64,000 nucleotides of DNA from Vandiemenella viatica (GCA_031002005.1 CM061919.1:223198739-223262738); one strand, 5' to 3'; counted from the stretch's first letter, positions 53,729 through 64,000 are shown. Made by a program: numbers and translations. The notes: generated from the sequence alone by a model not told the origin.

Positions 53729-53960
53729 AGCGTGGTGGTGTAACGGTTAGCGTTCTCGCCTCGCATTCGGGAGGACGGCGGTTCGAATCCCCGTCCGGGC
53801 ATCCAGATTTGGGTTTTCCATGGTTTTCCAAATCACTCCAGGCAAATGCGGGATGCTTCCTTCAAAAGGCCATGGCCGAATTCCTTCCCATTCCTTGTTC
53901 CCCATCCTTTCCCGTCTCTATAGACCTCGCTGTTAAGTGACATTAAGCAGTTAAAAAAAA
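53729..53960 (+). mobile_element. SINE-1 copy with near-consensus tRNA head
   Basis: 'gagcgtggtggtgtaacggt' and 'cggttcgaatccccgtccgg' give the clearest A and B boxes in the window, so internal pol III promotion is plausible. The body is intact and the tail shortened, ending in an A8 run at 53952-53959. Confidence 0.92.
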
Positions 53961-54805
53961 TATTATTAAATCTTTAAGGAACTCCTCTGTATCAAATAAG
54001 GTTGCACACTTGATAGAAGAAACTTTTTTCTTTACCCTGTTACGCTTTTCAAGCACGCGGCTGTCAAAATTTCTTGATATCTTTTTTCAAACTCTCGTCT
54101 GGATGACAGTGGAAATAATGAATGGTGTGATCGTGATTTATTCATATCTTTGTTGCAGCGTGCAATTTATGCTGTTGACGTGGTCAGTGGGGTTAGTTTA
54201 GCAAAGTTTAAATGGTGTTTGGGCTGCTTGGTGTCCGAGAAACTCGCCCAAAAGGATGTCGTGGGTGGACCAGCAACGGACTCAACGGAGAAACCTTGAA
54301 CCTATGTTAACGCTTGCATCCGGCACAGTATCAGCTAAGCTGGGCGTTCAACGTTTTATCCATTTCGTTATACGTTAAATTACAAAAGAAAACGATGAAA
54401 AAATGTATCACAAGCGATTCTATGTACAACCAAGTGAAAACGCTGACACCGGAAGTGCGGCTTCTGAAAAACAAGTGCTTACTTTTAACGGATGTTAGCG
54501 TGGAGACAAACTAATGTTGAAAATTCATTTTTGTTTTGTTTTATGTGTTGGTGGGTAACAGTTTCAATAGTTGTAAAATAACTCTACATAGTTACTTCGA
54601 AACTAACAGTTTTTTTGTTTAAATTTTGGTAACTAGAAAATATATTACAGAAATTAAAATTAACGGATCGTTACAGGCTCAAGAGAACGAACTATTAGTT
54701 TACAAATAATAAATAAAATGTCACAAACTCTTTGTTGATTAAATTACGGTTCGCCTAACTGAAAACCACAAATTCCACATTGTTTCAGATAGCATCTAAG
54801 CGTGT
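53961..54805. other. unassigned intronic spacer
   Basis: No recognised gene. Short ORFs at 54010 and 54314 lack motifs. Confidence 0.5.
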
Positions 54806-54808
54806 TAG

Positions 54809-55062
54809 TTTTTTTTTTTTTTTTTTTTTTTGTACTTATGGCTTTACGCCTCGTCGATGTCGAGGTCATCAGAACCTGGAAAAAATTAGGAATGGGAAGG
54901 AATTCGCCCATGGCCTTTTGAATGAAGCATCCCTCTTTTCGCCTGTAGTGGTTTGGGGAAACCATGGCAAACCCAAATCTGGATGGTCGGACAGGGATTC
55001 GAACCCACGTCCTCCCAAATGCGAGGCCGGAGCGTTACCCCTCACCCACGACGGTCGGTGTG
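54809..55062 (-). mobile_element. SINE-1 copy, full length
   Basis: T23 run, tail 'ttacgcctcgtcgatgtcga', body, B box 'gggattcgaacccacgtcct', head. 'gtgtta' before and 'gtgtta' after suggest a short target duplication. Confidence 0.9.
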
Positions 55063-56060
55063 TTATATTCCACTTGGGTGTTCAGTCGTAGCAAGGTGTT
55101 ACAGGATAAGTGCGTACTACAACCGCTTTCTGTGATCGTGTTTAAGTCTATGAGCTACGGACCAGTCTGTAACTATCAAGAATTGTGCTTTAAAAACGTA
55201 AGCAGTTTAGCTGCCAAATCGTAGTGAAACTGTCCACAATATTGTCTGTCACACGTATGGTGCAAACACTGGTACAGTGCTTAAATATTTACGTTTTTTT
55301 AATTTTTTTAATTATATATATATATTTATTTTTATTTATTTATTTATTTATTTTTTTTTTTTTTTTTTTTTTTTTTTTGTGAGAAGATTCCACATTTTGA
55401 CGAAATATCTTATCAGTACCCCAGTAGCTAGTGATCGTGCTTGGTGTATGTTCACGTGTATAAAATAGCTCCCAGTTTGAGGTTGGTAAATACCTACTAT
55501 GTGCAGGGTCTGCCGTGGAACTTGGTAACTGTTATATCAAACGCCAACATGACAGGAAACGGCTTCCTTTCCAATTTTAAAGGAAGATCACCGCCTATTT
55601 CGGGATTCGGAGGATTATGCCTGGAGAAAATACAACTACCTTGGCAGCCTCTCTCAGCACTTTGACAATAATCAAGTTAGGGTGTTTTTAGGGGGGGGAA
55701 AATTACTTTTTAGGGTCACAGATTTTGACTGCGTGACCTAACCTGATATGTTTTATAAGTTTGATCACTGTTGGCCCTCTTTAGATCGATTTAAACCAAT
55801 AATGATGTGTGAAGCGTTTAAAAGTGGCAAGTAATGCGTTTTAGAGACAGAAAATTAGTTTTTAGGCCCAAAGATCGTACCTGCGTGACTTGAACTGGTT
55901 GTAATACATACTTGACCTGTATCTGATCCTAAGAAATCGCTCTACAAAATTTTAACAATTTGTATTGTGTTTGATACGACTTGCAAGTATTGAAAAGGGA
56001 CATAGTAGATTGTATACACTGCCTGCATATGTAACATGAATGATGGGTGTATTTCTGCTT
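55063..56060. repeat. intronic spacer with low-complexity and a degenerate duplication
   Basis: An (ATTT)n and T-run tract occupies 55295-55378. Further on, 'aaaattactttttagggtc...gcgtgacctaacc' (55700) and 'aaaattagtttttaggccc...gcgtgacttgaac' (55849) form a diverged duplication about 150 bp apart. No coding signal. Confidence 0.55.
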
Positions 56061-57520
56061 ATGGAGCGTCCATAAACTACGTGATTCCAGTTTCGCCTCC
56101 TGTTAACCCCCTCCCCCTCCCTCCACGTAGCCTGACGTAGCTTTTGCTTCGACCCCTCCCCTCCCCCCCCCGCTTTTAACGTAGCTTCTTTCCTTATTGA
56201 TCCCAGAAGACACATTTTACTCTTTTGCTCTTGTCCGAGTATCGTAAATTACATTTGATTACATTTGGATATAGTTCTACATCTACATCCACACTCTGCA
56301 AATCACAAACATTGTGGGTGGCAGAGGGTGCTAAGCACCAATCCTAAACCCGCGCATTCCAATCCTGAATAGTGCGAGGAAAGAAGGAATACATAAAAGC
56401 ATCAGTACGGCATCTTATTTCTCTAATCTTAACCCTCCGGTCATTGCGACCTAAATAGGTTGGCGGAAAAAGTATTGCACTCGAAATTTAAATTTTTTTC
56501 GCATATTCTCCGATAAATTCGAACGCAAGCTACGTCGTATGTCTTCCAAACTATCCCAGCCCAATCTGTGTATCAATTCTGAGACGCTTCATAAGGGCTG
56601 TAACAACAAGTCACGAATCGAGCTGCTCTCCTCTGCACTCTCTCCACTGAGTCATTCAGAACCTTGCGATACCTGTACGGATCCCAGACTCCACAACAGT
56701 AATCCAGATGCGGACGCACTAGTGTTTTATACGCTATCTCCTTTGTATGAGCATTACAATTCCTCAAAATACGACCTATGAATCGTAATTTAGAATTAGC
56801 CTTGCCTACGACGGAAGTTATGTGCATGTCCCATTTCATGTTGCTTTGTACTATCACCCCCAGATACTTCACAGAATCAACCGTGTCAACAACTGAATTG
56901 TTTATTTTGTACTCGTGAACAAACTGATTTTTTTGTTACTTATCCGCATTGCCTTGCACTTTTTGCAATTAAGTGTAAGCTGCCATTTACGGCACCAATC
57001 GGAAATAGCATCCAAATCGCGCTGAATTTCTAAGCAATCGTCGGAGCACCTTATTTCCCTATAGATAACTGCATCGTCGGCAAACAATCGCAACCAGCAT
57101 TTGACGTTGTCACTTAGATCGTTTATAAATATTAAGAAAAGAAGTAGACCTATTACACTTCCTTGAGGAACGCCCGAAGTAACATATATCTTAGAAGAGG
57201 CTTCCCCGTCAAGACATACTGTGATCGACCAGTTAGAAAATCACGTATCCACTCGCAAATCTGAGCCGAAATACCGTAAGCTCGAATCTTCGCTAAAAGT
57301 CTGTTTTGTGGCACAAAATCAAAAGCTTTCTGAAAATCCAAGAAAACTGCATCAACTTGTGAACCTGCATCGATAACTTTCATTACGTTGTGGGAAAATA
57401 GGGCCAATTGTGTTTCACACGAGCTCTTCTTCCGAAATCCGTGTTGACACGGTGTAAGTAACTCGTTCTCATCTAGAAACTTCATAATGTGCGAACGAAG
57501 ACTTTCCCGGCGTGTCGATG

Positions 57521-57555
57521 CAATGAACTCTTCACAAAACCTGTGAAGAGTTCAT
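57521..57555. repeat. short inverted repeat inside LINE-B
   Basis: 'caatgaactcttcaca' and 'tgtgaagagttcattg' face each other across 3 nt, followed by a second 'cttcataatg' (also at 57480). A local rearrangement of this copy. Confidence 0.75.
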
Positions 57556-57660
57556 TGTAACTTCATAATGTTCGAGCATATGACATGTTCCAGAATTCTG
57601 CTGCAGACAGATGTTACGAGATTTGGGTCGATAATTCCTAGGATCACTCCGATCTCCTTT

Positions 57661-57812
57661 GTTGAAAACGGGAATTACCTGGGTTATTTTCCAGCTAGAA
57701 GGTACTTTTTTCTCTTCTAAAGATTTACGAAATATTGTTGAAAACGGGAATTACCTGCACTATTTTCCAGCTAGAAGGTACTTTTTCCTCTTCTAAAGAT
57801 TTACGGAATATA
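57661..57812. repeat. 76-bp tandem duplication inside LINE-B
   Basis: 'gttgaaaacgggaattacct' starts at 57661 and again at 57737, each followed by 'attttccagctagaaggtac' and 'cttctaaagatttacg'. It duplicates an RT N-terminal segment and disrupts the frame. Confidence 0.92.
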
Positions 57813-58527
57813 TCTGACAGAAATGGTTCAATATCCTCCGCGTATTCAGAAAATACTCTTACCGGTATACCATCGGGACCCGGCGCTTTACCCACTTCAG
57901 GAGTTTTAATTGCTTTACAATACCTATGCTATCAATTTCTATCGGGTCCATCTCTAATTCCACACGATGTGGTAAAGTGGGGAGATAGTGGGGGGATAGT
58001 TAAATGACGGAAATAAGTAGTCACAGTCTGTCGTGTGTCCTGTACCTTATTTTAACTGTGACAAATAATATTAATGGAAAGCTACGTGGCTTGGCTTTGA
58101 ACCCCTCCCCCCATCCACGTAGTCCAGCGTAGGATTCTGCCCAACCCCTCCCCTTTCTAGACCGATCCACGTAGTTTATGGACGCTCCCGTACTGGCCTG
58201 GGCCACAGCTGTCACTTCTTTGTTATTGACTGCCGCACTGTCAGAATTCCAGCAACAACGATTGTAATCTCTTTATAACGAGAATCACTCCGCAGATCTG
58301 TTATTTTCCCTTTGCCCTCTAATCTGTTACGCAAAATCTTCCGTAACGGTATCCGATGTACATACACAGACGGAAAAAAAAATCCCAACACCAAGAAAAA
58401 ATTATTGTAGAGTAATGAAATTTGGACAATGCATTTGTCAAGTTAACATGTTTAATTGATTAAATTTCAAGATCACAGGTTAATTTAAGCTCAAGAAAAT
58501 GCATTTCAAATGTGAAATACTGTTAAA

Positions 58528-58896
58528 TTAATAGCCGGTGTAACCTCCAGAATTTTGAATGCAAGCCTGCAAACGTGAATGCATTGTGTCATACAGGTTT
58601 CGAATGTCACTTTGTGGTATGGAGTTCCATGCTTGTTGTACTTGTGCTGTCAATACTGGGACGGTCAGTGCTGGCTGTGGATGATGCTGGAGTTGTCGTC
58701 CAATGATATCCCATACGTGTTCAATTGGAGACAGATCTGGTGATCTCGCAGGCCAAGGTAACATGTCGACACTCTGTAGAGCACGTTGCGAGACAACAGC
58801 GGTATGAGGGCGAGCGTTATCCTGTTGAAAAACTCCCCCTTGAATGCTGTTCATGAATGGCAGCACTACAGGTTGAATTACCAGACTGACGTACAA
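58528..58896 (-). pseudogene. inverted duplicate of the Tc1 transposase C-terminus
   Basis: Encodes the same C-terminal 121 residues as the plus-strand copy (YVSLVIQPVVLPFMNS to IQNSGGYTGY). Contains only the second aspartate and the glutamate of the catalytic triad, so it cannot be an enzyme. Confidence 0.92.
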
Positions 58897-58909
58897 ATTT
58901 GCAGTCAGT

Positions 58910-59632
58910 GTGACACAACGAACTGTTAGAAATCGGTTACTTCAAGGACAGCTCCGAGCCAGGCGCCCTGTAGCGTGCATTCCACTGACTACAAGCCATC
59001 GCCGTTTGCGACTCCAGTGGTGTCAAGCCAGAGCTCATTGGAGGACGGAGTGGAGATCTGTTGTGTTTTCTGATGAAAGCAGGTTCTGCCTTGGTGCCAG
59101 TGATGGCCGAGTGTTGGTCAGAAGGAGGCCAGGGGAACGCCTGCAACCAAACTGTCTGCGGCCTAGACACACTGGACCTACACCTGGAGTCATGGTCTGG
59201 GGAGCAATTTCCTATGACAGCAGGAGCACTCTTGTGGTTATACCAAACACACTGACTGCAAATTTGTACGTCAGTCTGGTAATTCAACCTGTAGTGCTGC
59301 CATTCATGAACAGCATTCAAGGGGGAGTTTTTCAACAGGATAACGCTCGCCCTCATACCGCTGTTGTCTCGCAACGTGCTCTACAGAGTGTCGACATGTT
59401 ACCTTGGCCTGCGAGATCACCAGATCTGTCTCCAATTGAACACGTATGGGATATCATTGGACGACAACTCCAGCATCATCCACAGCCAGCACTGACCGTC
59501 CCAGTATTGACAGCACAAGTACAACAAGCATGGAACTCCATACCACAAAGTGACATTCGAAACCTGTATGACACAATGCATTCACGTTTGCAGGCTTGCA
59601 TTCAAAATTCTGGAGGTTACACCGGCTATTAA
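58910..59632 (+). CDS. Tc1-like transposase, N-terminally truncated
   Basis: A 240-residue open frame, but its first codon (GTG at 58910) is only the point where the inverted arm ends. Recognised order: RTVRNRLLQGQLRARRP (end of the DNA-binding region), WRSVVFSDESRF with the first Asp, GVMVWGAISYDSR, GGVFQQDNARPH with the second Asp, WPARSPDLSPIEHVW with the Glu. I count 32 residues between the second Asp and the Glu, against 34 in typical Tc1 (DD34E). The helix-turn-helix half is absent, so it cannot bind its ends alone. The frame is otherwise intact. Confidence 0.88.
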   Translation: MTQRTVRNRLLQGQLRARRPVACIPLTTSHRRLRLQWCQARAHWRTEWRSVVFSDESRFCLGASDGRVLVRRRPGERLQPNCLRPRHTGPTPGVMVWGAISYDSRSTLVVIPNTLTANLYVSLVIQPVVLPFMNSIQGGVFQQDNARPHTAVVSQRALQSVDMLPWPARSPDLSPIEHVWDIIGRQLQHHPQPALTVPVLTAQVQQAWNSIPQSDIRNLYDTMHSRLQACIQNSGGYTGY

Positions 59633-59799
59633 TTTAACAGTATTTCACATTTGAAATGCATTTTCTTGAGCTTAAATTAACCTGTGATCTTGAAAATTTA
59701 ATCAATTAAACATGTTAACTTGACAAATGCATTGTCCAAATTTCATTACTCTACAATAATTTTTTCTTGGTGTTGGGATTTTTTTTTCCGTCTGTGTAT

Positions 59800-60059
59800 A
59801 ATAGTAATCTAGATGTGGAGGGAACATTACTGCAAAGATATAGTAGCTGTATAATGTTGGATTACATGAAAAATAGTTAAGAGGAGTGTGCATTGCTAGA
59901 GTGCAGAGGCCATTATTATTATTATTATTATTTTCTGAAGAGTAGTTGACTGAGTTAATCAGTACTGCTAACAACACTACATTATAACACCAATTAATGT
60001 TGTCTTGTTTATCATTTTCAAATGCTTACTGTTATGCTTTAAGAGGGAAGAGACTGGAG
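59800..60059. repeat. spacer with (ATT)n microsatellite
   Basis: (TTA)n at about 59913-59931 within AT-rich DNA. Nothing else recognised. Confidence 0.6.
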
Positions 60060-60182
60060 TACACGTCAAAATCTCACGTCATTTTAGAGGGGGGGAGGAG
60101 TCCGGCTAGTCTCACGAAGTCTCACCAGAGAGGGGGGTCTAGAATTCCGGAAAAACACCTCACGTAATTAATGGACGCCCCC
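60060..60182. mobile_element. Zator-like MITE fragment of a second family
   Basis: The right end 'cctcacgtaattaatggacg' plus CCCCC matches the GGGGCGTCCAT...ACGTGA terminal type of the other MITEs, but the interior (ggggggaggagtccgg) differs. The left end is unclear. Confidence 0.55.
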
Positions 60183-60244
60183 TAACCGGAGGCGCACTAG
60201 GGAGTTTATATGCAACACAAGAACCACGGACTATAGTGGCGTTA

Positions 60245-61137
60245 AGGCGGCTACACACGAGCCAATTTCGATCCCAGTCTGCAGGGGCGATCAGCAGGGC
60301 AACCATATGGGGCTTTCCTCCACACATTACAATTTCACTCCCAATTTTAGTTTACTTTGTGATGGCGTGACTGCTAGTTACAAGCGCTTAACAATGGCTC
60401 CTTTTATGTCAAAGCAACAAAAAGTAGACATCGTTCTAACAATAACCTGTACTGAGAGAAAAGGAAGATTACAGTATTCGGTGAAGAAATGGATTTTATT
60501 AAGAAAAAAGTAATCTTACATTAACATTTTGGAGGAGCCTAGAGCCAGAATATTTTTAAAAATTTTCTGAGAGTAGGTTCTGAAAGTTTTGCAGAAACCT
60601 ATGAAGATATGAAATTTAGTTCGCCGATTGCACCACAAATACTTTCAGACACCATTCCTGAAACATGTTGGGCTACCTAAAAATGTTTAAAACTCTACCT
60701 GCAGGAAAAAAAAAAATACTGCAAGTGTTACTTCCTGGTCCAATCCCTTGTAAATTTCGAGCAAAACTTTAAATCCTTCTTCCGCATTTTGTGGTTTATG
60801 TAGTTTTTGTTGTGTTTGTCCTACAATTGCGATATATTCTTATAAATTTCTGAAATATTCGTCCACAACTCTTTCTCTCTAGGCATTTTCAATGGCACGC
60901 AACGCACTCGCTTCAAGCCGACTGAGCCGAAATTGTCTCAATCGTTGCAATTGCGCTACGCACGTCTCAATTTGCTCCCTGTCTGCAGGGACAATCTGTA
61001 AATTGTTACTCTGGCTCAGCAAGTCTCTCGATATCAGGAGTACCACACCCAATTTGCCTACTTACGTGGTAATCTCATGGCCCCTGCCGGATTGCCTTTG
61101 CAGATTGGGGCCGAAATTGGGTCGCATGTAGCCGCCT
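60245..61137 (+). mobile_element. PIF/Harbinger derivative, second family
   Basis: Imperfect terminal inverted repeats of about 48 bp: AGGCGGCTACACACGAGCCA at the left, TGGGTCGCATGTAGCCGCCT at the right. TTA precedes the left end; the right flank reads ACA, so the duplication is not preserved. Near 60530-60660 the plus strand reads LEEPRARIF and KNFLRVGSESFAETYED, which resembles the start of a Harbinger transposase. The catalytic part is missing. Confidence 0.7.
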
Positions 61138-61765
61138 ACAACGTTTAATCGTTTGGTCTCCACCAAAGATGAAATCTTCTGGATAATAAAGACGTCTGAG
61201 AACCGCCAAAGATTAGGTTTTATTTATACCGTTGACGCGATGGTTACAGAGTCTTTGAAGCATGAGGGAGCCAAAGCTTTTTTGATCAGCGCGATGAAAG
61301 ATTCTGTATTATATTTGTAGGGCATGTTATGTTAAATGGACTGCGGAACCTGTTGACGCTGCGGAAGGCAACTGACCGCGGCGGTGCATGTTGTGTAAGA
61401 TGACGCTGCGCTGTGATTGGTCGCAGGACCGGTTTGTGCCGAGTCGAGCCTCCGTGTGTTCCCACGCCAGATCACTGCATTCTGTTTCATCCACACTACA
61501 GGTTCCTTCCTTTACGGTCTTCAATATTCATAGGGACGTATGCGGTTTGTAAACAGAATAGTGGGCTGATTGTTACGTATTACTTTACAGTTTAGCTTGG
61601 CCTGGTTCACACCACCTCACAAATAAGTATACATTTATTCATTCAGCTATGCTTGGAAGCTTTACCCCTGCTATAGTGACAAAATTTGCTCTCCTATCTG
61701 TACCATAAAATACTTATGGTATAATATTTTATCTTGTAAGAAAATTAACGATAATATCAAAAAAG
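61138..61765. other. unassigned intronic spacer
   Basis: Locally GC-richer at 61330-61460. No gene or transposon end recognised. Confidence 0.5.
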
Positions 61766-61769
61766 TGTG

Positions 61770-62691
61770 AGGATCTTGAGAAGTTACTAAATGGCGTGAA
61801 CAAAATACTGAAGGAACGTTTTGGACTAAATATAAACCAAAGCAAGACAAAAGTATTAGTCGTAGATTAATTTAGGTATAGGATCGGATGCAATAGAAGA
61901 AGTAAGTGAATTCTGTTACTTTAAAAGTAAAACTACAACTGATGGTTGAAGAAGAAATATATATATATATATATAACTTATTGCTTTACGCCTCGTCTAC
62001 GGCTAAGGTCATTAGAGGCGGGATGGGACTGGGGACAAGGAACGGGGAGAAATTCGGCCATGGCCTTTTTGAAGGAAGCATCCCGGCATTCGCCTGGAGT
62101 GATTTTGGGAAACCATTGAAAATCCAAATCTGGATGCCCGGACGGGGATTCGAACCCGCGTCCTCCAGAATGCGAGGCCAATACAGAAATAATGTTAAAA
62201 GTGGCACTAGCGATAAGCGCCTTCGTAAAGAAAAAAAAAAAAAAGAAAGTGAAATCTTTTCCATTCAAACATTGATTTAAGGGTAAGAAAGAACTATTTA
62301 AAACTCTTTGGTGCACAGCTCTTTATGGTAGTTAATCCTACACTTTTGGAATACCAGAAAGAAGGAAAATTAAAACATTTGAGATTTGGTGCTATAGAAG
62401 AATGCTAAAAATTAAGTGGACAGATAAATTACGAAATTAACATGTTTTGGAAATGATGGGTGTGGAAACAAGTTGGTGGAAGGTGCGACATATTTTGAGA
62501 GATGCGGGCTTTATTATTTTTTAGTGGAGGGAAAAATCGAAGGTAAGAACTGTAGCTGAAGACAGAAATTAGAATATATGAAGCAAATAATTGAGGATGT
62601 GGGTTGTAATGGGCATGTTGAGATGAAGAAATTAGCGCAAGATAGGAAGAGATGAAGGATTGCATCAAATCAGTGGAGACACTCATTACGG

Positions 62692-62722
<31 letters not shown>
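61770..62722 (+). pseudogene. LINE-D C-terminal part with poly-A, split by a SINE
   Basis: Before the SINE: DLEKLLNGVNKILKERFGLN and INQSKTKVL, the same segment as in 28198-28497. After it (from about 62185) come post-RT remnants ('gaataccagaaagaaggaaa', 'gaaatgatgggtgtggaaac', 'gaggatgtgggttgtaatgg') and a 30-nt A run at 62692-62722. Stops throughout. It supplies the 3' region that the long LINE-D at 28079 lacks. Confidence 0.75.
61974..62180 (-). mobile_element. SINE-1 inside LINE-D
   Basis: Tail 'ctttacgcctcgtctacggc', body nearly consensus, B box 'gggattcgaacccgcgtcct', then cut at 'gaatgcgaggcc' so the A-box head is missing. High similarity to the consensus suggests a young copy. A (TA)n tract precedes it. 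Confidence 0.88.
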
Positions 62723-62725
<3 letters not shown>

Positions 62726-62814
62726 AGCAGCAACAAGAACAACAAAAATTATAGTATTACGCTTTCTCTTTTAAGAATTATAATAATCATTCGTTTACCC
62801 ACTCTTGGATGCAT

Positions 62815-62952
62815 TTCTATATCTGCGTGCATAAACCACGCAGCTCCATTTTGGCCTCCTGTGAACCCCCCTCCCTCCACGTAGCCCAGCGTAGCCTTCA
62901 GCCAACCCCCCCCCCTTTTGGACCGAGCCACGTAGTTTGTACACGCTCCCTG
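62815..62952. mobile_element. Zator-like MITE, copy 4 (internally deleted)
   Basis: 'gcgtgcataaaccacgcagc' to 'gagccacgtagtttgtacac' plus GCTCCC. Only 138 bp, lacking the AT-rich middle of the longer copies. The left three bases are changed. Confidence 0.8.
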
Positions 62953-63345
62953 ATTGCCGAACGACTTGCGCTGTATCAGGCAGTGGTACAAACTTCATTT
63001 TTTTTCTTTCATTAGGTGCAAAATCCAAATTATAATTTGAATGATTGCCGTATTAACTGCATGGCGTACCCGGCGAGTTAATAACTTGTTAGCTCTTTGA
63101 TTCATATTCCGTATGTAATTTGTGCTGTCCAGATCTATGAATAGAGAATGCTTCCCTCGAAAATTATCTGTATTTGAAATTGCTTTTACATTTCTGTATA
63201 GCTATGGGAAGAGATAATTTCTTCATTCAGAAACAATACAGTAATGTATAAGTTGCGAAAAGGTTTAATGAATGGATGCTGTAAATAAAAGGATTATAAT
63301 ACCAACGGTCTTTGAAATGGTGCAGCTATGGCTAAACTCATACTA
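62953..63345. other. unassigned intronic spacer
   Basis: AT-rich DNA, no recognised feature. Confidence 0.5.
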
Positions 63346-63349
63346 GGGT

Positions 63350-64000
63350 AGCTGAAATTTTGGTCAGACCGTTGCAGGTATACTCCCAACATTTATATGC
63401 ATCAAATGCAATGTTTGGAGGGGATGCAAAGGAGGGCAGTTAGATTTATTTGTGGAAATTACCGAATACAATCACTTAGTAATATGATTAAAAAAAAGCT
63501 TAGTTGAAAGTGATTGGAAGACAGTAGGCAAGTGGATAGTCTTTCTTTTTTATGGCTTTATGCCTCCTCGGCGCCGAGGTCATTAGAGACGGGTTAGGGA
63601 TGCGGCAAGGAATGGGAAGGAATTCGGTCATGGCCTTTACAAGGAAACATCCTTGGATTCGCGTGGAATGATTTCAGGAAACCGTGGAAAACCGATTGCC
63701 GGACGAGGATTCGTACCCGCGGCCTCCCAAATAGGAGGCCATAGCGTTACCACCCACCCATTAGGCTCGGTGCGGGTGTAAAGATTGCTGTTAGTATGTA
63801 AGGCTTATATTACGATGAGACCTGGATGGATATTGATACAGGATTTAGGGGTAATATGGACGACTATTACCGTAAACTTGAACTTTTATTTTGGGTCTGG
63901 ACTGCAATAAATTAACGAGGGATATAGCTAACAATTTGCCGCTAGCAATGAAAGAGTTTAAAGTCTAATTTCGTGGAATGCAAAAGTAAGTTTCTTGGGA
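63350..64000 (+). pseudogene. LINE-A copy split by a SINE, runs to the window edge
   Basis: 'ttggtcagaccgttgcaggt', 'aggagggcagttagatttat', 'tgtggaaattaccgaataca' match the LINE-A thumb region. After the SINE, 'ttatattacgatgagacctg' and 'aatttgccgctagcaatgaa' continue to the 3' UTR. Both pieces are collinear with LINE-A at 9924. Confidence 0.78.
63544..63775 (-). mobile_element. SINE-1 inside LINE-A
   Basis: Tail 'tatggctttatgcctcctcg', body 'ggaattcggtcatggccttt', B box 'gaggattcgtacccgcggcc', head 'cacccacccattaggctcgg'. Inserted after 'caagtggatag' of the LINE. Confidence 0.87.

Larger units (their letters stand above)
56277..57990 (-). pseudogene. LINE-B copy nested in a Zator MITE
   Basis: Minus strand, starting in the RT at about 57900 (GKAPGPDGIPVRVFSEYAED). 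Then 57485-57153 reads LTPCQHGFRKKSSCETQL and DAVFLDFQKAFDFVPQNRLL. 57093-56902 reads LFADDAVIYREIRCSDD, and 56872-56573 KYLGVIVQSNMKWDMHI, LDYCCGVWDP and VQRRAARFVTCCYSPYE. The 3' end has the 'gtggatgtagatgtaga' tail. Frames are broken between these. It shares the 3' half with the copies at 35218 and 35884. Confidence 0.87.
56062..58189. mobile_element. Zator-like MITE, copy 3, split by LINE-B
   Basis: Left part 56062-56276 (GGAGCGTCCATAAACTACGT ... gtaaattacatttg) and right part from about 57995 to 58189 (gttaaatgacggaaataagt ... TAGTTTATGGACGCTCCC). Joined, they match copies 1 and 2. 'ggatatagtt' before and 'ggatagtt' after the LINE are a probable target duplication of the LINE insertion. 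Confidence 0.85.
58362..59799 (+). mobile_element. fold-back Tc1 element (551-bp inverted arms)
   Basis: The left arm 58362-58912 is the reverse complement of the right arm 59248-59799, apart from one single-base indel that I noticed. The ends read TA-CACAGACGGAAAAAAAAA with TA at both borders, as for Tc1/mariner. The 335-bp centre occurs once. The right arm is the authentic transposase 3' half; the left arm is an inverted duplicate replacing the original 5' half, including the DNA-binding domain. Confidence 0.93.
39272..64000 (+). other. Trim9 intron (start only)
   Basis: The donor GTCAGT at 39272 opens an intron with no visible acceptor plus coiled-coil exon through the window end, so it exceeds 24.7 kb. 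All elements listed after this point are intronic if Trim9 transcription continues rightward. The following frame after the donor runs into non-conserved residues and stops at 39349. Confidence 0.7.

Noticed and set aside
53729..53800. Possible tRNA gene
   Set aside because: The A and B boxes are good, but the sequence continues into the SINE body and recurs many times; there is no proper acceptor stem.

Overview
This is eukaryotic, insect-type DNA: AT-rich, very gene-poor and packed with transposable elements in every state of decay. The only firmly identified host gene is the first coding exon of an E3 ubiquitin ligase of the TRIM9/TRIM67 type (Trim9, + strand, 38462-39271). It lies in a 1-kb GC/CpG-rich island and ends in a splice donor, with no further exon in the remaining 24.7 kb. 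Giant introns, CpG-island-like first exons, abundant tRNA-derived SINEs and Tc1, CR1/Jockey-like and Penelope families suggest a large-genome polyneopteran insect, most likely an orthopteran of the locust/grasshopper type. That placement rests on remembered similarity of the SINE and Tc1 families and has not been searched.

Layout: 1-9 kb holds a Zator-like MITE, SINEs, a possible minus-strand first exon at 3.2 kb, and LINE and Tc1 fossils. 9.0-12.2 kb is a three-layer nest: a PIF/Harbinger element contains a hAT, which contains a LINE. 13.4-20.5 kb has a hAT MITE, hairpins and a pile-up of one CR1/Jockey-like family (LINE-A). 20.7-24.7 kb has a Tc1 fragment and a second Harbinger copy hosting a hAT MITE and a Penelope-like element with an open thumb/GIY-YIG ORF and hammerhead-ribozyme-like modules. 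24.7-31.8 kb holds LINE-E (with a SINE and LINE-A nested inside) and a long minus-strand LINE-D. 32.2-36.8 kb holds three LINE-B pieces around a repetitive RTE-like 3' region. 38.3-39.3 kb is the Trim9 exon. The intron then carries a Mutator-type MITE (39.5 kb), many SINEs, a composite hAT pair (44.9-46.4 kb), a MULE-like element encoding a FLYWCH finger (47.5-48.6 kb), a hAT with a fossil BED finger (50.9-52.0 kb), LINE-B inside a Zator MITE (56.1-58.2 kb), a palindromic Tc1 (58.4-59.8 kb), another Harbinger (60.2-61.1 kb), and LINE/SINE nests to the end.

No operons, CRISPR arrays or genuine tRNA/rRNA genes are present. Apart from Trim9 the coding potential is transposon-derived, and most ORFs carry stops or frameshifts. 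The ORFs that remain open are the Penelope C-terminal protein, the Tc1 transposase core, a LINE-B RT fragment and the FLYWCH protein. I found no wholly new system. The strongest unusual signals are structural: the composite hAT with matching outermost target duplications, the 551-bp fold-back Tc1, the repeated ribozyme-like Penelope modules, and the MULE whose terminal repeats are made of iterated 16-mers. LINE labels A-E and SINE-1/2 are local names used here only.
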